Assembly (NCBI RefSeq): GCF_042693015.1
Contig: NZ_CP170544.1
Location: forward strand, 62,001 to 126,000
Direction of reading: 5' to 3'
Origin: Sphingomonas_E sp042693015
GTDB lineage: Bacteria > Pseudomonadota > Alphaproteobacteria > Sphingomonadales > Sphingomonadaceae
Length of the DNA stretch: 64,000 nt
The translations under genes and the position numbers were made by a program. The notes below the pieces were generated by a model that was not told the DNA's origin, made no database searches, and saw nothing but the letters and a program-made list of their open reading frames with translations. Each line of letters begins with the position of its first letter. Position 1 is the stretch's first letter. Below, in pieces: positions 6,934 to 15,650 of the stretch.

Positions 6934-9399
6934 ATGGGGCGGGCAGCCACGACGGCGAAACGCGACCAGCTTTCGCGCTATCGCGAGATGCGCGATTTCA
7001 CCAGGACGGCGGAGCCATCCGGCGCCACAAGGCCGGCGAAGGGCAACAGCTTCGTCGTGCAGAAACATGCGGCGACGCGGCTGCATTATGATTTTCGGCT
7101 GGAATTGGATGGCGTGCTGAAAAGCTGGGCGGTGACGCGCGGGCCAAGCTGCGATCCGGACGACAAGCGGCTGGCGGTGCGGACCGAGGACCATCCGCTC
7201 GATTATGGCGGCTTTGAAGGCACCATCCCCAAGGGCCAATATGGCGGCGGCACGGTGATGCTGTGGGATAATGGCACCTGGGAGCCGATCGCCGGCAAGG
7301 ACCCGCACAAGACGCTGGAGGAAGGGCATCTGCACTTCATCCTCCACGGCAAGCGGATGAAGGGCGAATGGCTGCTGGTGCGGATGAAGCCGCGCGGCAA
7401 GGAGAAGGGAGAGAACTGGCTGCTGCGCAAGGTGGACGACCGCCATTCGGGCGGATCGGACGATCTCGTCGCCGGCCACCTCACCAGCGTCGAAACCGGG
7501 CGGAGCATGGCCGAAATTGCCGATGACAAGAAAGGCGCCAAGCCGAAGGCGGCCGGGCGCAAATCCAGCAAGCGGGCCGTGAGCGGGCTGCCGCCCTTCC
7601 GATCCGTGCAACTGGCAACGCTGGTTGATCATGTGCCCGCCGGAGAGGGGTGGCTCCATGAACTCAAATATGACGGCTACCGCCTGCTGCTCGCGGTCGG
7701 CGGTGGCGAGGCGCGGGCCTATACCCGAACCGGCCTCGACTGGTCGGATCGCTTTGCCGGGCTAGTTGCTGAAGCGGCGAAGCTGAAGGTGACATCGGCC
7801 CTGATCGACGGCGAGGCGGTGGTTCTCGACGATCAGGGGCGATCGAGCTTCCAGGCGCTGCAAGCGACGTTGAAGGGCGGCAAGGACCGGATCAGCTTCT
7901 TCGCCTTCGATCTCCTCGAACTGGATGGCGAGGATATGACGGCGCTCCCCTTGTCCGAGCGCAAGGCGCGTCTCGCGAAGCTGATCGGCAAGGGCAAGGG
8001 CGACATTCTTTATTCGGATCATATCGCCGGCAAGGGCGAACAGCTTTTTCACCGCTTCTGCGATGCCGGGCTGGAAGGCGTGATCTCTAAGCGGGCCGCT
8101 GCCCGATATGTCGGCACGCGATCAGGCAATTGGGTCAAGACCAAATGCACCCGCCGGCAGGAGTTCGTGATCGTCGGCTGGACGCAATCCGACAAGCAGC
8201 GCGGCTTCCGTTCGCTTCTGTTGGGCATGCACGGTGAGGAGGGGCTGCGCTACGCCGGCAAGGTCGGCACCGGTTTTGGTGCGGAGGAAATGGCGCGGCT
8301 GATGGCGCTGATGCAGCCGCTCGAAGCCGAGAAAGCCACGGTCGAGGCTCCGCGTGCGGCGGTGCGCGGGGCGCACTGGATCAAGCCCAAACTGGTGGCG
8401 GAGATCGCCTTCACCGAATTTACCGGCGACGGCGTGCTGCGGCATCCGAGCTATATCGGCCTGCGCGAAGACAAGAAGGCGGACGCTGTGGTGCGGGAGG
8501 TGGAAATGCCCGTCGAAACTGTTGCGGCGTCCGGCGATGATGCGGTCCGCATCAGCAACCGCGATCGCGTGATCTTTCCGGAGGCGAAGATCACCAAGGG
8601 AGCGCTCGCCGATTATTATCAGGCGGTGGCGCCGATCATGCTGCCCTGGGTCGCGGAACGGCCGATCAGCCTGGTGCGCTGCCCTCAAGGACGTGCGCGC
8701 AAATGCTTCTTTCAGAAGCATGACGCTGGCAGCTTCGGCGATCATGTCCATCATGTCGCGATTCGGGAGAAGAATGGGAGCGAGGAGCCCTATCTCTACA
8801 TTGATGACGCGCCGGGACTGCTCGCCTGCGTCCAGATGGGAACGATCGAGTTTCACGGCTGGGGTTCGCGGATCGGCGAGGTCGAGAAGCCCGATCGACT
8901 GGTGTTCGATCTCGATCCGGATGAGGGACTGGATTTTGCTGACGTGGTCTCCGCCGCCTTTCACACCCGCGATCAGCTCAACGCGCTGGGCCTCGCCACC
9001 TTCGCGATGGTGACGGGCGGGAAGGGCGTGCATGTCATCGCGCCGCTGACGCCCAAGGCGGAATGGCTGGCGGTCAAGGATTTCGCCCAGCGCTTCGCGA
9101 CCGCGCTGGCGCAGGCCGAACCTGATCGATTCACCGCCGCATTGGCCAAGGCCAAGCGCAAGGGGCGCATCTTCATAGACTATCTGCGCAACCAGCGCGG
9201 ATCGACCGCGGTGATGCCTTATTCCGCCCGCGCCCGTGAGCGCGCACCGGTGGCAGTGCCCGTCACCTGGGAGGAGTTGCGCAAGCTCGATACGCCATCG
9301 CGCTGGCATGTCGGCGATGCGAAAGAGCTGCTCCGGCGGGCTACCTCGAAGGATTTGGTGACATGGGGCCACGCGCAACAGACGCTGCCGGATGCTTGA
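6934..9399 (+). CDS. ligD: Multifunctional DNA ligase D
   Basis: 821 residues with all three LigD modules in the order phosphoesterase, ligase, polymerase. The N-terminal PE domain has HYDFRLELDGVLKSWAV and a GGTVMLWD stretch. The ATP-dependent ligase has ELKYDGYRL with nucleophile Lys245, then LEGVISKR, the domain-linking KTKC and the OB fold. The C-terminal primase-polymerase domain has DLDPDEGLDF with the catalytic acidic pair, GGKGVHVIAPL, and IDYLRNQRGSTAV. Together with Ku it seals double-strand breaks without homology. The length is typical for the single-polypeptide LigD form, and no catalytic motif looks damaged. Confidence 0.97.
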   Translation: MGRAATTAKRDQLSRYREMRDFTRTAEPSGATRPAKGNSFVVQKHAATRLHYDFRLELDGVLKSWAVTRGPSCDPDDKRLAVRTEDHPLDYGGFEGTIPKGQYGGGTVMLWDNGTWEPIAGKDPHKTLEEGHLHFILHGKRMKGEWLLVRMKPRGKEKGENWLLRKVDDRHSGGSDDLVAGHLTSVETGRSMAEIADDKKGAKPKAAGRKSSKRAVSGLPPFRSVQLATLVDHVPAGEGWLHELKYDGYRLLLAVGGGEARAYTRTGLDWSDRFAGLVAEAAKLKVTSALIDGEAVVLDDQGRSSFQALQATLKGGKDRISFFAFDLLELDGEDMTALPLSERKARLAKLIGKGKGDILYSDHIAGKGEQLFHRFCDAGLEGVISKRAAARYVGTRSGNWVKTKCTRRQEFVIVGWTQSDKQRGFRSLLLGMHGEEGLRYAGKVGTGFGAEEMARLMALMQPLEAEKATVEAPRAAVRGAHWIKPKLVAEIAFTEFTGDGVLRHPSYIGLREDKKADAVVREVEMPVETVAASGDDAVRISNRDRVIFPEAKITKGALADYYQAVAPIMLPWVAERPISLVRCPQGRARKCFFQKHDAGSFGDHVHHVAIREKNGSEEPYLYIDDAPGLLACVQMGTIEFHGWGSRIGEVEKPDRLVFDLDPDEGLDFADVVSAAFHTRDQLNALGLATFAMVTGGKGVHVIAPLTPKAEWLAVKDFAQRFATALAQAEPDRFTAALAKAKRKGRIFIDYLRNQRGSTAVMPYSARARERAPVAVPVTWEELRKLDTPSRWHVGDAKELLRRATSKDLVTWGHAQQTLPDA

Positions 9400-9595
9400 G
9401 CGGTGCGACGGGCATGGGGCCTAGAGAGTTGGGCCGAGGTAGGATTTTCCGGTCGGTTCCGATAGTAGGTAAGCGAGATGGCGTGAACGCCGCCATGGCT
9501 TCAAGCCTATCCGCAACGGCAGCTTCGCGTTCGGCAAAGATTGCTTTGTTCTCTACTTGTGCGATCGAGATATGAGGACGCGTCGGAGGGCTATC

Positions 9596-10630
9596 ATGCG
9601 CATGAGCAGACGAGTTGTGACCATCGCGATGCTGCTGGGCGCGGCCGCCTTGTCGGCCTGTTCGGGCGGTGACGACAAGAATCAGGGCAGCAAGGTCACG
9701 CTGCTCAACGTCTCCTATGATCCGACGCGCGAGCTCTACAAGGAAATCAACGCGAACTTCGCCAACAAGTGGAAGGCGGATCACGGCCAGACCGTGAGCT
9801 TCAAGATGAGCCATGGCGGATCGGGCAAGCAATCGCGATCGGTGATCGACGGGCTGGAGGCGGATGTCGTCACGCTGGCGCTGGCCTATGACATCGACGC
9901 GATCGCCGCGAAGCCGGGGCTGATCGACGCGGCCTGGCAGACGCGGCTTCCCGATAACAGCGCGCCTTACACGTCGACGATCGTCTTCCTGGTCCGCAAG
10001 GGCAATCCCAAGGGCATTCGCGACTGGAACGACCTGGTGAAGCCGGGCGTGAAGGTGATCACGCCCAACCCCAAGACGAGCGGCGGCGCGCGCTGGAACT
10101 TCCTCGCGGCCTGGGCCTATGGCCGCAAGGCCGGCGGATCGGACGCGGCGGCCGAGGCCTTTGTGACCAAGCTGTTCGCCAATGTCCCGGTGCTCGATTC
10201 CGGTGCTCGCGGCGCCACCACGACCTTTGTCGAACGCGGTATCGGCGACGTGCTGCTGGCCTGGGAAAATGAAGCTTTCCTGGCCGAGAAGGAGATGGGG
10301 GTCGGCAAGTTCGAGATCGTTGTCCCCTCGATCTCCATCCTCGCGGAACCGTCGGTGGCGATGGTCGACGCCAATGTGAAGAAGCACGGCACCGGCGAGG
10401 TCGCGAAGGCCTATCTGGATTATCTCTACACGCCTGAAGCGCAGGACGTGATCGCGCGCAATTTCTACCGCCCGCGCGACCCGCAGGTCGCGGCGCGCTA
10501 TGCCGCTACCTTCCCGAAGCTCAATCTGGTGACGATCGACCAGGAATTTGGCGGCTGGAAGTCTGCGCAGACCAAATATTTCGCGGATGGTGGGGCGTTC
10601 GACACCATCTTCGCCAAGATCAAGCGCTGA
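9596..10630 (+). CDS. Sulfate/thiosulfate-binding lipoprotein of an ABC transporter
   Basis: 344 residues from ATG 9596, which has a CGGAGG site five bases upstream. The signal peptide ends in a lipobox (LSAC), so it should be membrane-anchored in the periplasm. The mature part carries VSYDPTRELYKEIN, MSHGGSGKQSRSVIDG and NPKTSGGARWNFLAAW, all sulfate-binding protein signatures. It is the first gene of a tight CysT-CysW-CysA cluster and delivers sulfate or thiosulfate to the permease. A lipidated rather than soluble form is a small departure from the E. coli Sbp/CysP pattern. Choice between sbp and cysP is not possible here. Confidence 0.92.
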   Translation: MRMSRRVVTIAMLLGAAALSACSGGDDKNQGSKVTLLNVSYDPTRELYKEINANFANKWKADHGQTVSFKMSHGGSGKQSRSVIDGLEADVVTLALAYDIDAIAAKPGLIDAAWQTRLPDNSAPYTSTIVFLVRKGNPKGIRDWNDLVKPGVKVITPNPKTSGGARWNFLAAWAYGRKAGGSDAAAEAFVTKLFANVPVLDSGARGATTTFVERGIGDVLLAWENEAFLAEKEMGVGKFEIVVPSISILAEPSVAMVDANVKKHGTGEVAKAYLDYLYTPEAQDVIARNFYRPRDPQVAARYAATFPKLNLVTIDQEFGGWKSAQTKYFADGGAFDTIFAKIKR

Positions 10631-10637
10631 GCCGGAC

Positions 10638-11519
10638 ATGACGACGGCGAACGCGTTGGCGCTGCCGCGCCACGGCCACAGGATGCGGCGGCCGATCTTC
10701 CGTGCGCCATCGATCATCCCCGGTTTCGGGCTGACCTTCGGCCTCAGCCTCACCTGGCTCTGCCTGATCGTGCTGATTCCGCTGTCGGCGGTGTTCATCA
10801 AGACGGCGGGGATGGGCTGGGACCATTTCGTCGGCGTCGCGCTTTCCGATCGCGCGCTCGCCGCCTATCGGTTGAGCTTCGGCGCATCGCTGGGGGCGGC
10901 CTTCATCAATGCCGTGTTCGGGTTGATGATGGCCTGGATTCTCGTCCGCTACGACTTTTTCGGCAAGCGGGTGGTGAATGCGCTGGTCGATCTGCCCTTC
11001 GCGCTGCCCACCGCGGTTGCGGGTATCGCCTTCACTGCGCTCTACACGGACAATGGCTGGATCGGGCAATATTTGGAGCCGCTCGGCATCAAGGTGGCCT
11101 TCACGCAGCTTGGCGTGATGGTGACGCTGACTTTCATCGGCCTGCCCTTCGTCGTCCGCTCGGTCGAACCCGTGCTGGCGGATGTCGGCGCGGATGTGGA
11201 GGAGGCTGCGGCGTCGCTCGGCGCGACCCGCGGGCAGACGTTTCGCCGCGTGATCCTGCCGGCGATCCTGCCGGCACTGCTCACCGGCTTCGCATTGGCC
11301 TTTGCGCGGGGCGTCGGCGAATATGGTTCGGTGATCTTCATCGCCGGCAACATGCCGTTCGAAACCGAGATCGCGCCGCTCCTCATCATCACCCAGCTCG
11401 AACAATATGATTATGAAGGCGCGACGGCGATCGCGACGGTGATGCTCGTCGCTTCCTTCGGGCTCTTGCTGCTCATCAATCTGCTCCAGGCGTGGAGCCG
11501 GAAGCGGACGGTCGACTGA
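10638..11519 (+). CDS. cysT: Sulfate ABC transporter permease CysT
   Basis: 293 residues from ATG 10638, 7 bases after the binding-protein gene. About six membrane segments are visible (for example LTWLCLIVLIPLSAVF and FINAVFGLMMAWILV). The permease EAA loop, EEAAASLGATRGQTFRRVILP, sits near residue 190 and contacts the CysA ATPase. DLPFALPTAVAGI is characteristic of the CysT subgroup. Its stop overlaps the cysW start by one base (TGATG), which implies translational coupling. It pairs with CysW to form the sulfate channel in the inner membrane. Confidence 0.95.
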   Translation: MTTANALALPRHGHRMRRPIFRAPSIIPGFGLTFGLSLTWLCLIVLIPLSAVFIKTAGMGWDHFVGVALSDRALAAYRLSFGASLGAAFINAVFGLMMAWILVRYDFFGKRVVNALVDLPFALPTAVAGIAFTALYTDNGWIGQYLEPLGIKVAFTQLGVMVTLTFIGLPFVVRSVEPVLADVGADVEEAAASLGATRGQTFRRVILPAILPALLTGFALAFARGVGEYGSVIFIAGNMPFETEIAPLLIITQLEQYDYEGATAIATVMLVASFGLLLLINLLQAWSRKRTVD

Positions 11520-12358
11520 TGCGTAACGGCGCCACATCCGAATCGCGACTTGCCCGCGCCACGATCATGACGCTGGGGCTGGGCTTCCTCGGCTTGTTCT
11601 TGCTGATGCCCTTGCTTGCGGTGTTTGCCGAGGCGCTTTCCGATGGTTTGGGCGCTTATGCCGAGGCCGTGATCGAACCGGACGCGCTGGCCGCGATCCG
11701 CCTGACCTTGCTGGTTGCCGCGATCAGCGTGCCGTTGAACATCGTCTTCGGCATCGCCGCCGCCTGGGCGATCACCAAGTTCGATTTTCCGGGCAAGAGC
11801 ATCCTCATCACCTTCATCGACCTGCCTTTCTCGGTCTCGCCGGTGGTGTCGGGCCTGATCTATGTGCTGCTGTTCGGCGCGCAGGGTTGGCTGGGGCCGT
11901 GGCTCGCCGAGCATGATATCCAGATCATCTTCGCGGTGCCGGGCATGGTGCTGGCGACAGTCTTCGTGACCTTCCCCTTCGTCGCGCGCGAACTGATCCC
12001 GCTGATGGCGGAGCAGGGCCGCGACGACGAGGAAGCGGCGCTGTCGCTGGGTGCGAGCGGCTGGCAAGCCTTCTGGCATGCGACGCTCCCCAATATCCGC
12101 TGGGGCCTGCTCTATGGCGTGCTGCTGTGCAACGCCCGCGCGATGGGCGAGTTCGGTGCGGTCTCGGTCGTCTCCGGCCATATCCGCGGCGAGACCAACA
12201 CCATGCCGCTGCATGTCGAGATCCTGTATAACGAGTATAACTTCGTCGCCGCCTTTGCCGTTGCGTCGCTGCTGGCCCTGCTTGCGCTGGTCACGTTGGT
12301 GCTGAAGAGCTTCCTGGAATGGCGCTATGACTATCACGGCAAGGGGACCGGGCATTGA
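11519..12358 (+). CDS. cysW: Sulfate ABC transporter permease CysW
   Basis: 279 residues. The membrane protein has an EEAALSLGASGWQAFWHATLP EAA loop and, just after it, GEFGAVSVVSGHIRG, the CysW-type signature. DLPFSVSPVVSGLIYVLLFG marks the third membrane region. The start ATG overlaps the cysT stop and its own TGA overlaps the TTG start of cysA, so all subunits are made in step. It forms a heterodimeric channel with CysT. Confidence 0.95.
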   Translation: MRNGATSESRLARATIMTLGLGFLGLFLLMPLLAVFAEALSDGLGAYAEAVIEPDALAAIRLTLLVAAISVPLNIVFGIAAAWAITKFDFPGKSILITFIDLPFSVSPVVSGLIYVLLFGAQGWLGPWLAEHDIQIIFAVPGMVLATVFVTFPFVARELIPLMAEQGRDDEEAALSLGASGWQAFWHATLPNIRWGLLYGVLLCNARAMGEFGAVSVVSGHIRGETNTMPLHVEILYNEYNFVAAFAVASLLALLALVTLVLKSFLEWRYDYHGKGTGH

Positions 12359-13410
12359 GCATCAGGCTCGACACGATCAGCAAGAATTTCGGCGGGTTCA
12401 CGGCACTCGGGAACATCAATCTCGAGGTCGAACCGGGCGAGTTCCTGGCGCTGCTCGGCCCGTCGGGCTCGGGCAAGACGACCTTGCTGCGGATTATCGC
12501 CGGGCTCGAATTCCCGGATACCGGCCGAGTCTTCTATGACGGCGATGACATTACCGACCTGAAGGTCGCCGATCGCGGCGTCGGCTTCGTGTTCCAGCAT
12601 TATGCGCTGTTCCGTCACATGACGGTGGCGGACAATGTTGCCTTCGGTCTGACGGTGCGCAAGCGACGCGACCGGCCGTCGAAAACCGCGATCGCGGCGC
12701 GGGTGCAGGAACTGCTCGACCTCGTCCAACTTGGCAATCTGGGCAAGCGCTATCCGGCGCAGCTTTCGGGCGGGCAGCGACAGCGCGTCGCATTGGCCCG
12801 CGCGCTGGCGGTCGATCCGCGGCTGTTGCTGCTCGACGAGCCGTTCGGCGCGCTCGACGCTCGCGTCCGCAAGGATCTTCGCCGTTGGCTGCGCGAGCTG
12901 CACGACAGCGTGGGGCTCACCTCGATCTTCGTGACGCATGATCAGGACGAGGCGCTGGAACTGGCCGATCGCGTGGTGGTGATGGATCATGGCGTGATCG
13001 AGCAGATCGATACGCCGCAGATGATCTATGACGAGCCGGCCAGCGCTTTCGTCTTCGATTTCGTCGGGGAGTCGAACCAGATTCCGGTGACGGTATCGGG
13101 CGGCACGGCACTGCTGTTCGATCGACCGCTAGCCCTGCCGGCCGGCACGGTGACACTGCCCGATGGCCCGGCGCGCTTGTTCTTCCGGCCGCATGACGCC
13201 GAGGTGGTGAACGAGGAGGCCGGGTCGCTCGCCGCGACCATCAGCCTGACGCGGCCGAATAGCGGGTCGATCCGGGTGGAGGGCAAGCTGGCGGGGCTGG
13301 ACGAACTGATCGAGATCGACGTTCCGGTTGGTGCGGCGCCGCAGGTGGGCGAGCAGATCTTCGTGCGGCCGACCAGGGCCAAGCTCTATGCGGGATCGGC
13401 GGACGGTTAG
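12355..13410 (+). CDS. cysA: Sulfate ABC transporter ATP-binding protein CysA
   Basis: 351 residues. The start is a TTG whose last bases overlap the cysW stop. Complete ATPase motifs: Walker A GPSGSGKTT, Q-loop VFQHYALFRHMTV, signature LSGGQRQR, Walker B LLLLDEPFGALD, and switch His in FVTHDQDEA. The C-terminal ~110 residues form the TOBE-like regulatory domain (LFFRPHDAEV). It powers sulfate/thiosulfate import for cysteine synthesis. The gene converges with, and overlaps by four bases, the ornithine-cyclodeaminase-like gene. Confidence 0.95.
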   Translation: MSIRLDTISKNFGGFTALGNINLEVEPGEFLALLGPSGSGKTTLLRIIAGLEFPDTGRVFYDGDDITDLKVADRGVGFVFQHYALFRHMTVADNVAFGLTVRKRRDRPSKTAIAARVQELLDLVQLGNLGKRYPAQLSGGQRQRVALARALAVDPRLLLLDEPFGALDARVRKDLRRWLRELHDSVGLTSIFVTHDQDEALELADRVVVMDHGVIEQIDTPQMIYDEPASAFVFDFVGESNQIPVTVSGGTALLFDRPLALPAGTVTLPDGPARLFFRPHDAEVVNEEAGSLAATISLTRPNSGSIRVEGKLAGLDELIEIDVPVGAAPQVGEQIFVRPTRAKLYAGSADG

Positions 13411-14384
13411 AAGGGGACATCGCTGCCGAAGCTTTTTTCGCGGGCGAGGCGGTAGAGATGCCAGCCGACGGCGAGATCCTGGACGATCGAGCCGAGCGAT
13501 TTGTAGAGAGTCAGGTTTAGGCTGGAAAGGCGGCCGGGAATTCCCCCTTTGGTGTAAACCTGACCGATTTCGCCAAGCACATGATCTTCGCTAATCAGGC
13601 CTGATTCCAATGCCTTGAGGATCTCCGCGCCCTGGGCCAGCACCGACGCGCGGTGATCGGCGAAGACGCGGCAGCGAACAACCAGATCAGTGTCGATCTC
13701 GACCGGGCCGGGACGGCTCGATCCGACGATATTGAGATGGGCGCCATCGGGCACCTGGGCCGAGAACAGGATTGGTTCGGACGCCGCGGTGGTGGTGCAG
13801 ATGATGTCCGCATCGCCGACCGCGGAACCGACATTCGGCGCGGCGGTGGCGGGCAGGCCGAACTCGGCGTGGACGCGATCGGCGAACGCCTGCGCCTGTT
13901 CGGACGAACGGCCCCAGACGGCGACATGGCTGAGCGGCCGGACATGGCGGATCGCGGCGACATGCTGCCACGCTTGCTCGCCATAGCCGAGGATGGCCAA
14001 GCGGGTGGCATCGGCGCGGGCGAGCGCATCGGTGGCGGCGGCGGACGCGGCGGCGGTGCGGATCGCCGTCACCTCGCCGGCATGGATCAGGCAGACGGGC
14101 GCGCCACTTTCGGGATCGAACAGCGTGATGAGCCCCTGATGCGACTGCTTTCCAGCCAAGAAATTGCCCGGATAGACGCTGATCAGCTTCGCGCCGAAGG
14201 TCAGATCGTCCATCGCGCCGGGCATCACCCCGAAGGCATTGCCCTTGCCGTCGAGATCGATGATCTGGCGCAGCAACTGGCGGGTGCGGCCCGCGGAGAG
14301 CGCGGCCATCGCATCGCGCATCAGGGCAATGCAGGTCGGGAAATCGAGATGCTCGGCAACCTCTTCCCGGCTGATGACGATCAT
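13407..14384 (-). CDS. Ornithine cyclodeaminase / mu-crystallin family protein
   Basis: 325 residues from ATG 14384, with AGGGGAGA upstream; an ATG at 14423 is less likely. Family features: LISVYPGNF, GAPVCLIHAGEVTAIRTAAASAAATD, the nucleotide-binding LAILGYGEQA, and DADIICTTTAASEPIL. Members reduce cyclic imines or oxidise amino acids with NAD(P)H; ornithine cyclodeaminase, alanine dehydrogenase and ketimine reductase activities all occur in this fold, so the reaction is not determined. It is alone on its strand, converging on cysA. Confidence 0.85.
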   Translation of the reverse strand: MIVISREEVAEHLDFPTCIALMRDAMAALSAGRTRQLLRQIIDLDGKGNAFGVMPGAMDDLTFGAKLISVYPGNFLAGKQSHQGLITLFDPESGAPVCLIHAGEVTAIRTAAASAAATDALARADATRLAILGYGEQAWQHVAAIRHVRPLSHVAVWGRSSEQAQAFADRVHAEFGLPATAAPNVGSAVGDADIICTTTAASEPILFSAQVPDGAHLNIVGSSRPGPVEIDTDLVVRCRVFADHRASVLAQGAEILKALESGLISEDHVLGEIGQVYTKGGIPGRLSSLNLTLYKSLGSIVQDLAVGWHLYRLAREKSFGSDVPF

Positions 14385-14428
14385 TCCCGTATCTCCCCTG
14401 CGCGACGGATGAGGTTTGCCCATATCTT

Positions 14429-14557
14429 CCCTCTCCCGCAGGCGGGAGAGGGTGGGGTGAGGGTCTTCTTCTTTCTTCCGAGCTGAGAAACAAGACCCTC
14501 ATCCTCCCACCGCCTTCGGCGGCGGGTCCCTCCTTCTCCCGCGAAGGCGGGAGAAGG
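14429..14557. repeat. Composite palindromic repeat element
   Basis: Three nested or adjacent inverted repeats: CCCTCTCCCGC/GCGGGAGAGGG (14429-14452), TGAGGGTCTT/AAGACCCTCA (14458-14467 with 14492-14501), and CCTTCTCCCGC/GCGGGAGAAGG (14532-14557). The layout, two terminal hairpins around a longer inverted pair, is that of a mobile palindromic or MITE-like intergenic element. A related CCCTCCCGC-gagc element lies inside the RNase R gene. Confidence 0.75.
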
Positions 14558-14572
14558 TAAGTGGCCTGCATA

Positions 14573-14591
14573 TAGTTGACATAGTCAACTA
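14573..14591. promoter_or_regulatory. MarR-type operator upstream of the MarR-GNAT gene
   Basis: TAGTTGAC-ata-GTCAACTA is a perfect 8-3-8 palindrome 19 bases before the start codon of a gene with a MarR winged-helix domain. MarR dimers commonly bind such TTGAC/GTCAA palindromes in their own promoters, so autorepression is the simplest reading. Confidence 0.65.
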
Positions 14592-14610
14592 ATAGGCGCA
14601 GGGCGGCTTC

Positions 14611-15537
14611 ATGAGCGACCTAGAGATGCAGCAGGCGGTAATCGCCTATCGTTCCTTCAACCGGTTCCACACGCGCCTGGTGGGTGCGCTGGACCCGCAT
14701 TATATGGGCAGCGCGCTGACGCTGATCGAGGCGCGGCTATTCTACGAAATCCTCAATCGCGAGGCGCCGCTGGCGTCGGAATTGCAGGAGGCGCTGGGCC
14801 TGGACGCGGGCTATGCGAGCCGCATCCTGAGGCGTTTCGAGGGCGAGGGCTGGATCGAGCGGGGCCGCGGCGCCGATGCGCGGCAGCGCCCGATCTTCCC
14901 AACCGATGCCGGCAAGGCGATGTTCGCTGCGCTCGACGATCGCACGCGGGGCGAGATCGAGCGCCAGCTCGACGCGCTGGGGGAGGCGGGGCGGGCGACT
15001 TTGGTGTCCGCGCTCGATACCGCCCGCGCGCTGCTCGGCGACGTCAATGCGCGGGACTGGACCTTACGCACCTTCCGGCCGGGTGACATGGGGATGATCG
15101 CGGGCCGGCAATCGGCCCTTTATGCGGCGTCGCATGGCTGGGGGGCGCCGATGGAAATCCTTCAGGGCGAGATCACCACCAATTTCCTGCGCAGTTTCAA
15201 GCCGGGGCGCGAGCAATGCTGGGTGGCCGAGCGCGCGGGGCGGATGGCCGGATCGGTTATGCTGGTCGATTCCGGCGACAATGCCGCGCAGCTCCGATTG
15301 CTCTATGTCGAGCCCGATGCGCGTGGCCTGGGGATCGGCGAGACGCTGGTCCGCGCCTGCGTCGATTTCGCGCGGTCCGCGGGTTATGCGAAATGCTGGT
15401 TATGGACGCACAGCATATTGACCAGCGCGCGGCGCATCTATGCGGCGACGGGGTTCGAGATCGTCTCGGTCAACATGCATGACGGCTTTGGCGAGCCCGT
15501 GCAGGGTGAGAATTGGGAGCTGAAATTCCAAGTCTGA
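14611..15537 (+). CDS. MarR-GNAT fusion: winged-helix regulator with acetyltransferase domain
   Basis: 308 residues. Residues ~1-140 are a MarR-type winged helix (ALTLIEARLFYEI, LGLDAGYASRILRRFEGEGWIER, wing DARQRPIFPT). Residues ~150-308 are a GNAT fold with LRLLYVEPDARGLGIGETLV, the acetyl-CoA pyrophosphate loop, and CWLWTHSILTSARRIYAATGF. Such fusions are known in proteobacteria; they may couple transcription control to acetylation of an amine or protein, but ligands are unknown. The perfect palindrome just upstream fits autoregulation. It is followed by rnr on the same strand. Confidence 0.9.
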   Translation: MSDLEMQQAVIAYRSFNRFHTRLVGALDPHYMGSALTLIEARLFYEILNREAPLASELQEALGLDAGYASRILRRFEGEGWIERGRGADARQRPIFPTDAGKAMFAALDDRTRGEIERQLDALGEAGRATLVSALDTARALLGDVNARDWTLRTFRPGDMGMIAGRQSALYAASHGWGAPMEILQGEITTNFLRSFKPGREQCWVAERAGRMAGSVMLVDSGDNAAQLRLLYVEPDARGLGIGETLVRACVDFARSAGYAKCWLWTHSILTSARRIYAATGFEIVSVNMHDGFGEPVQGENWELKFQV

Positions 15538-15650
15538 ACACCCAAGGCCGGGGGCGGTATGCCGTGGGCCTGCGGCGGCGCTGGCGGAAATGGCTGACAG
15601 GTGGGATGGGCCGGGGTGACGAGCGGCCGTGGCACGCCTAAGGAGGTGTC

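Noticed and set aside
5929..7659. Minus-strand frame of 576 codons
   Set aside because: Antisense to Ku and LigD. It has no family signature.
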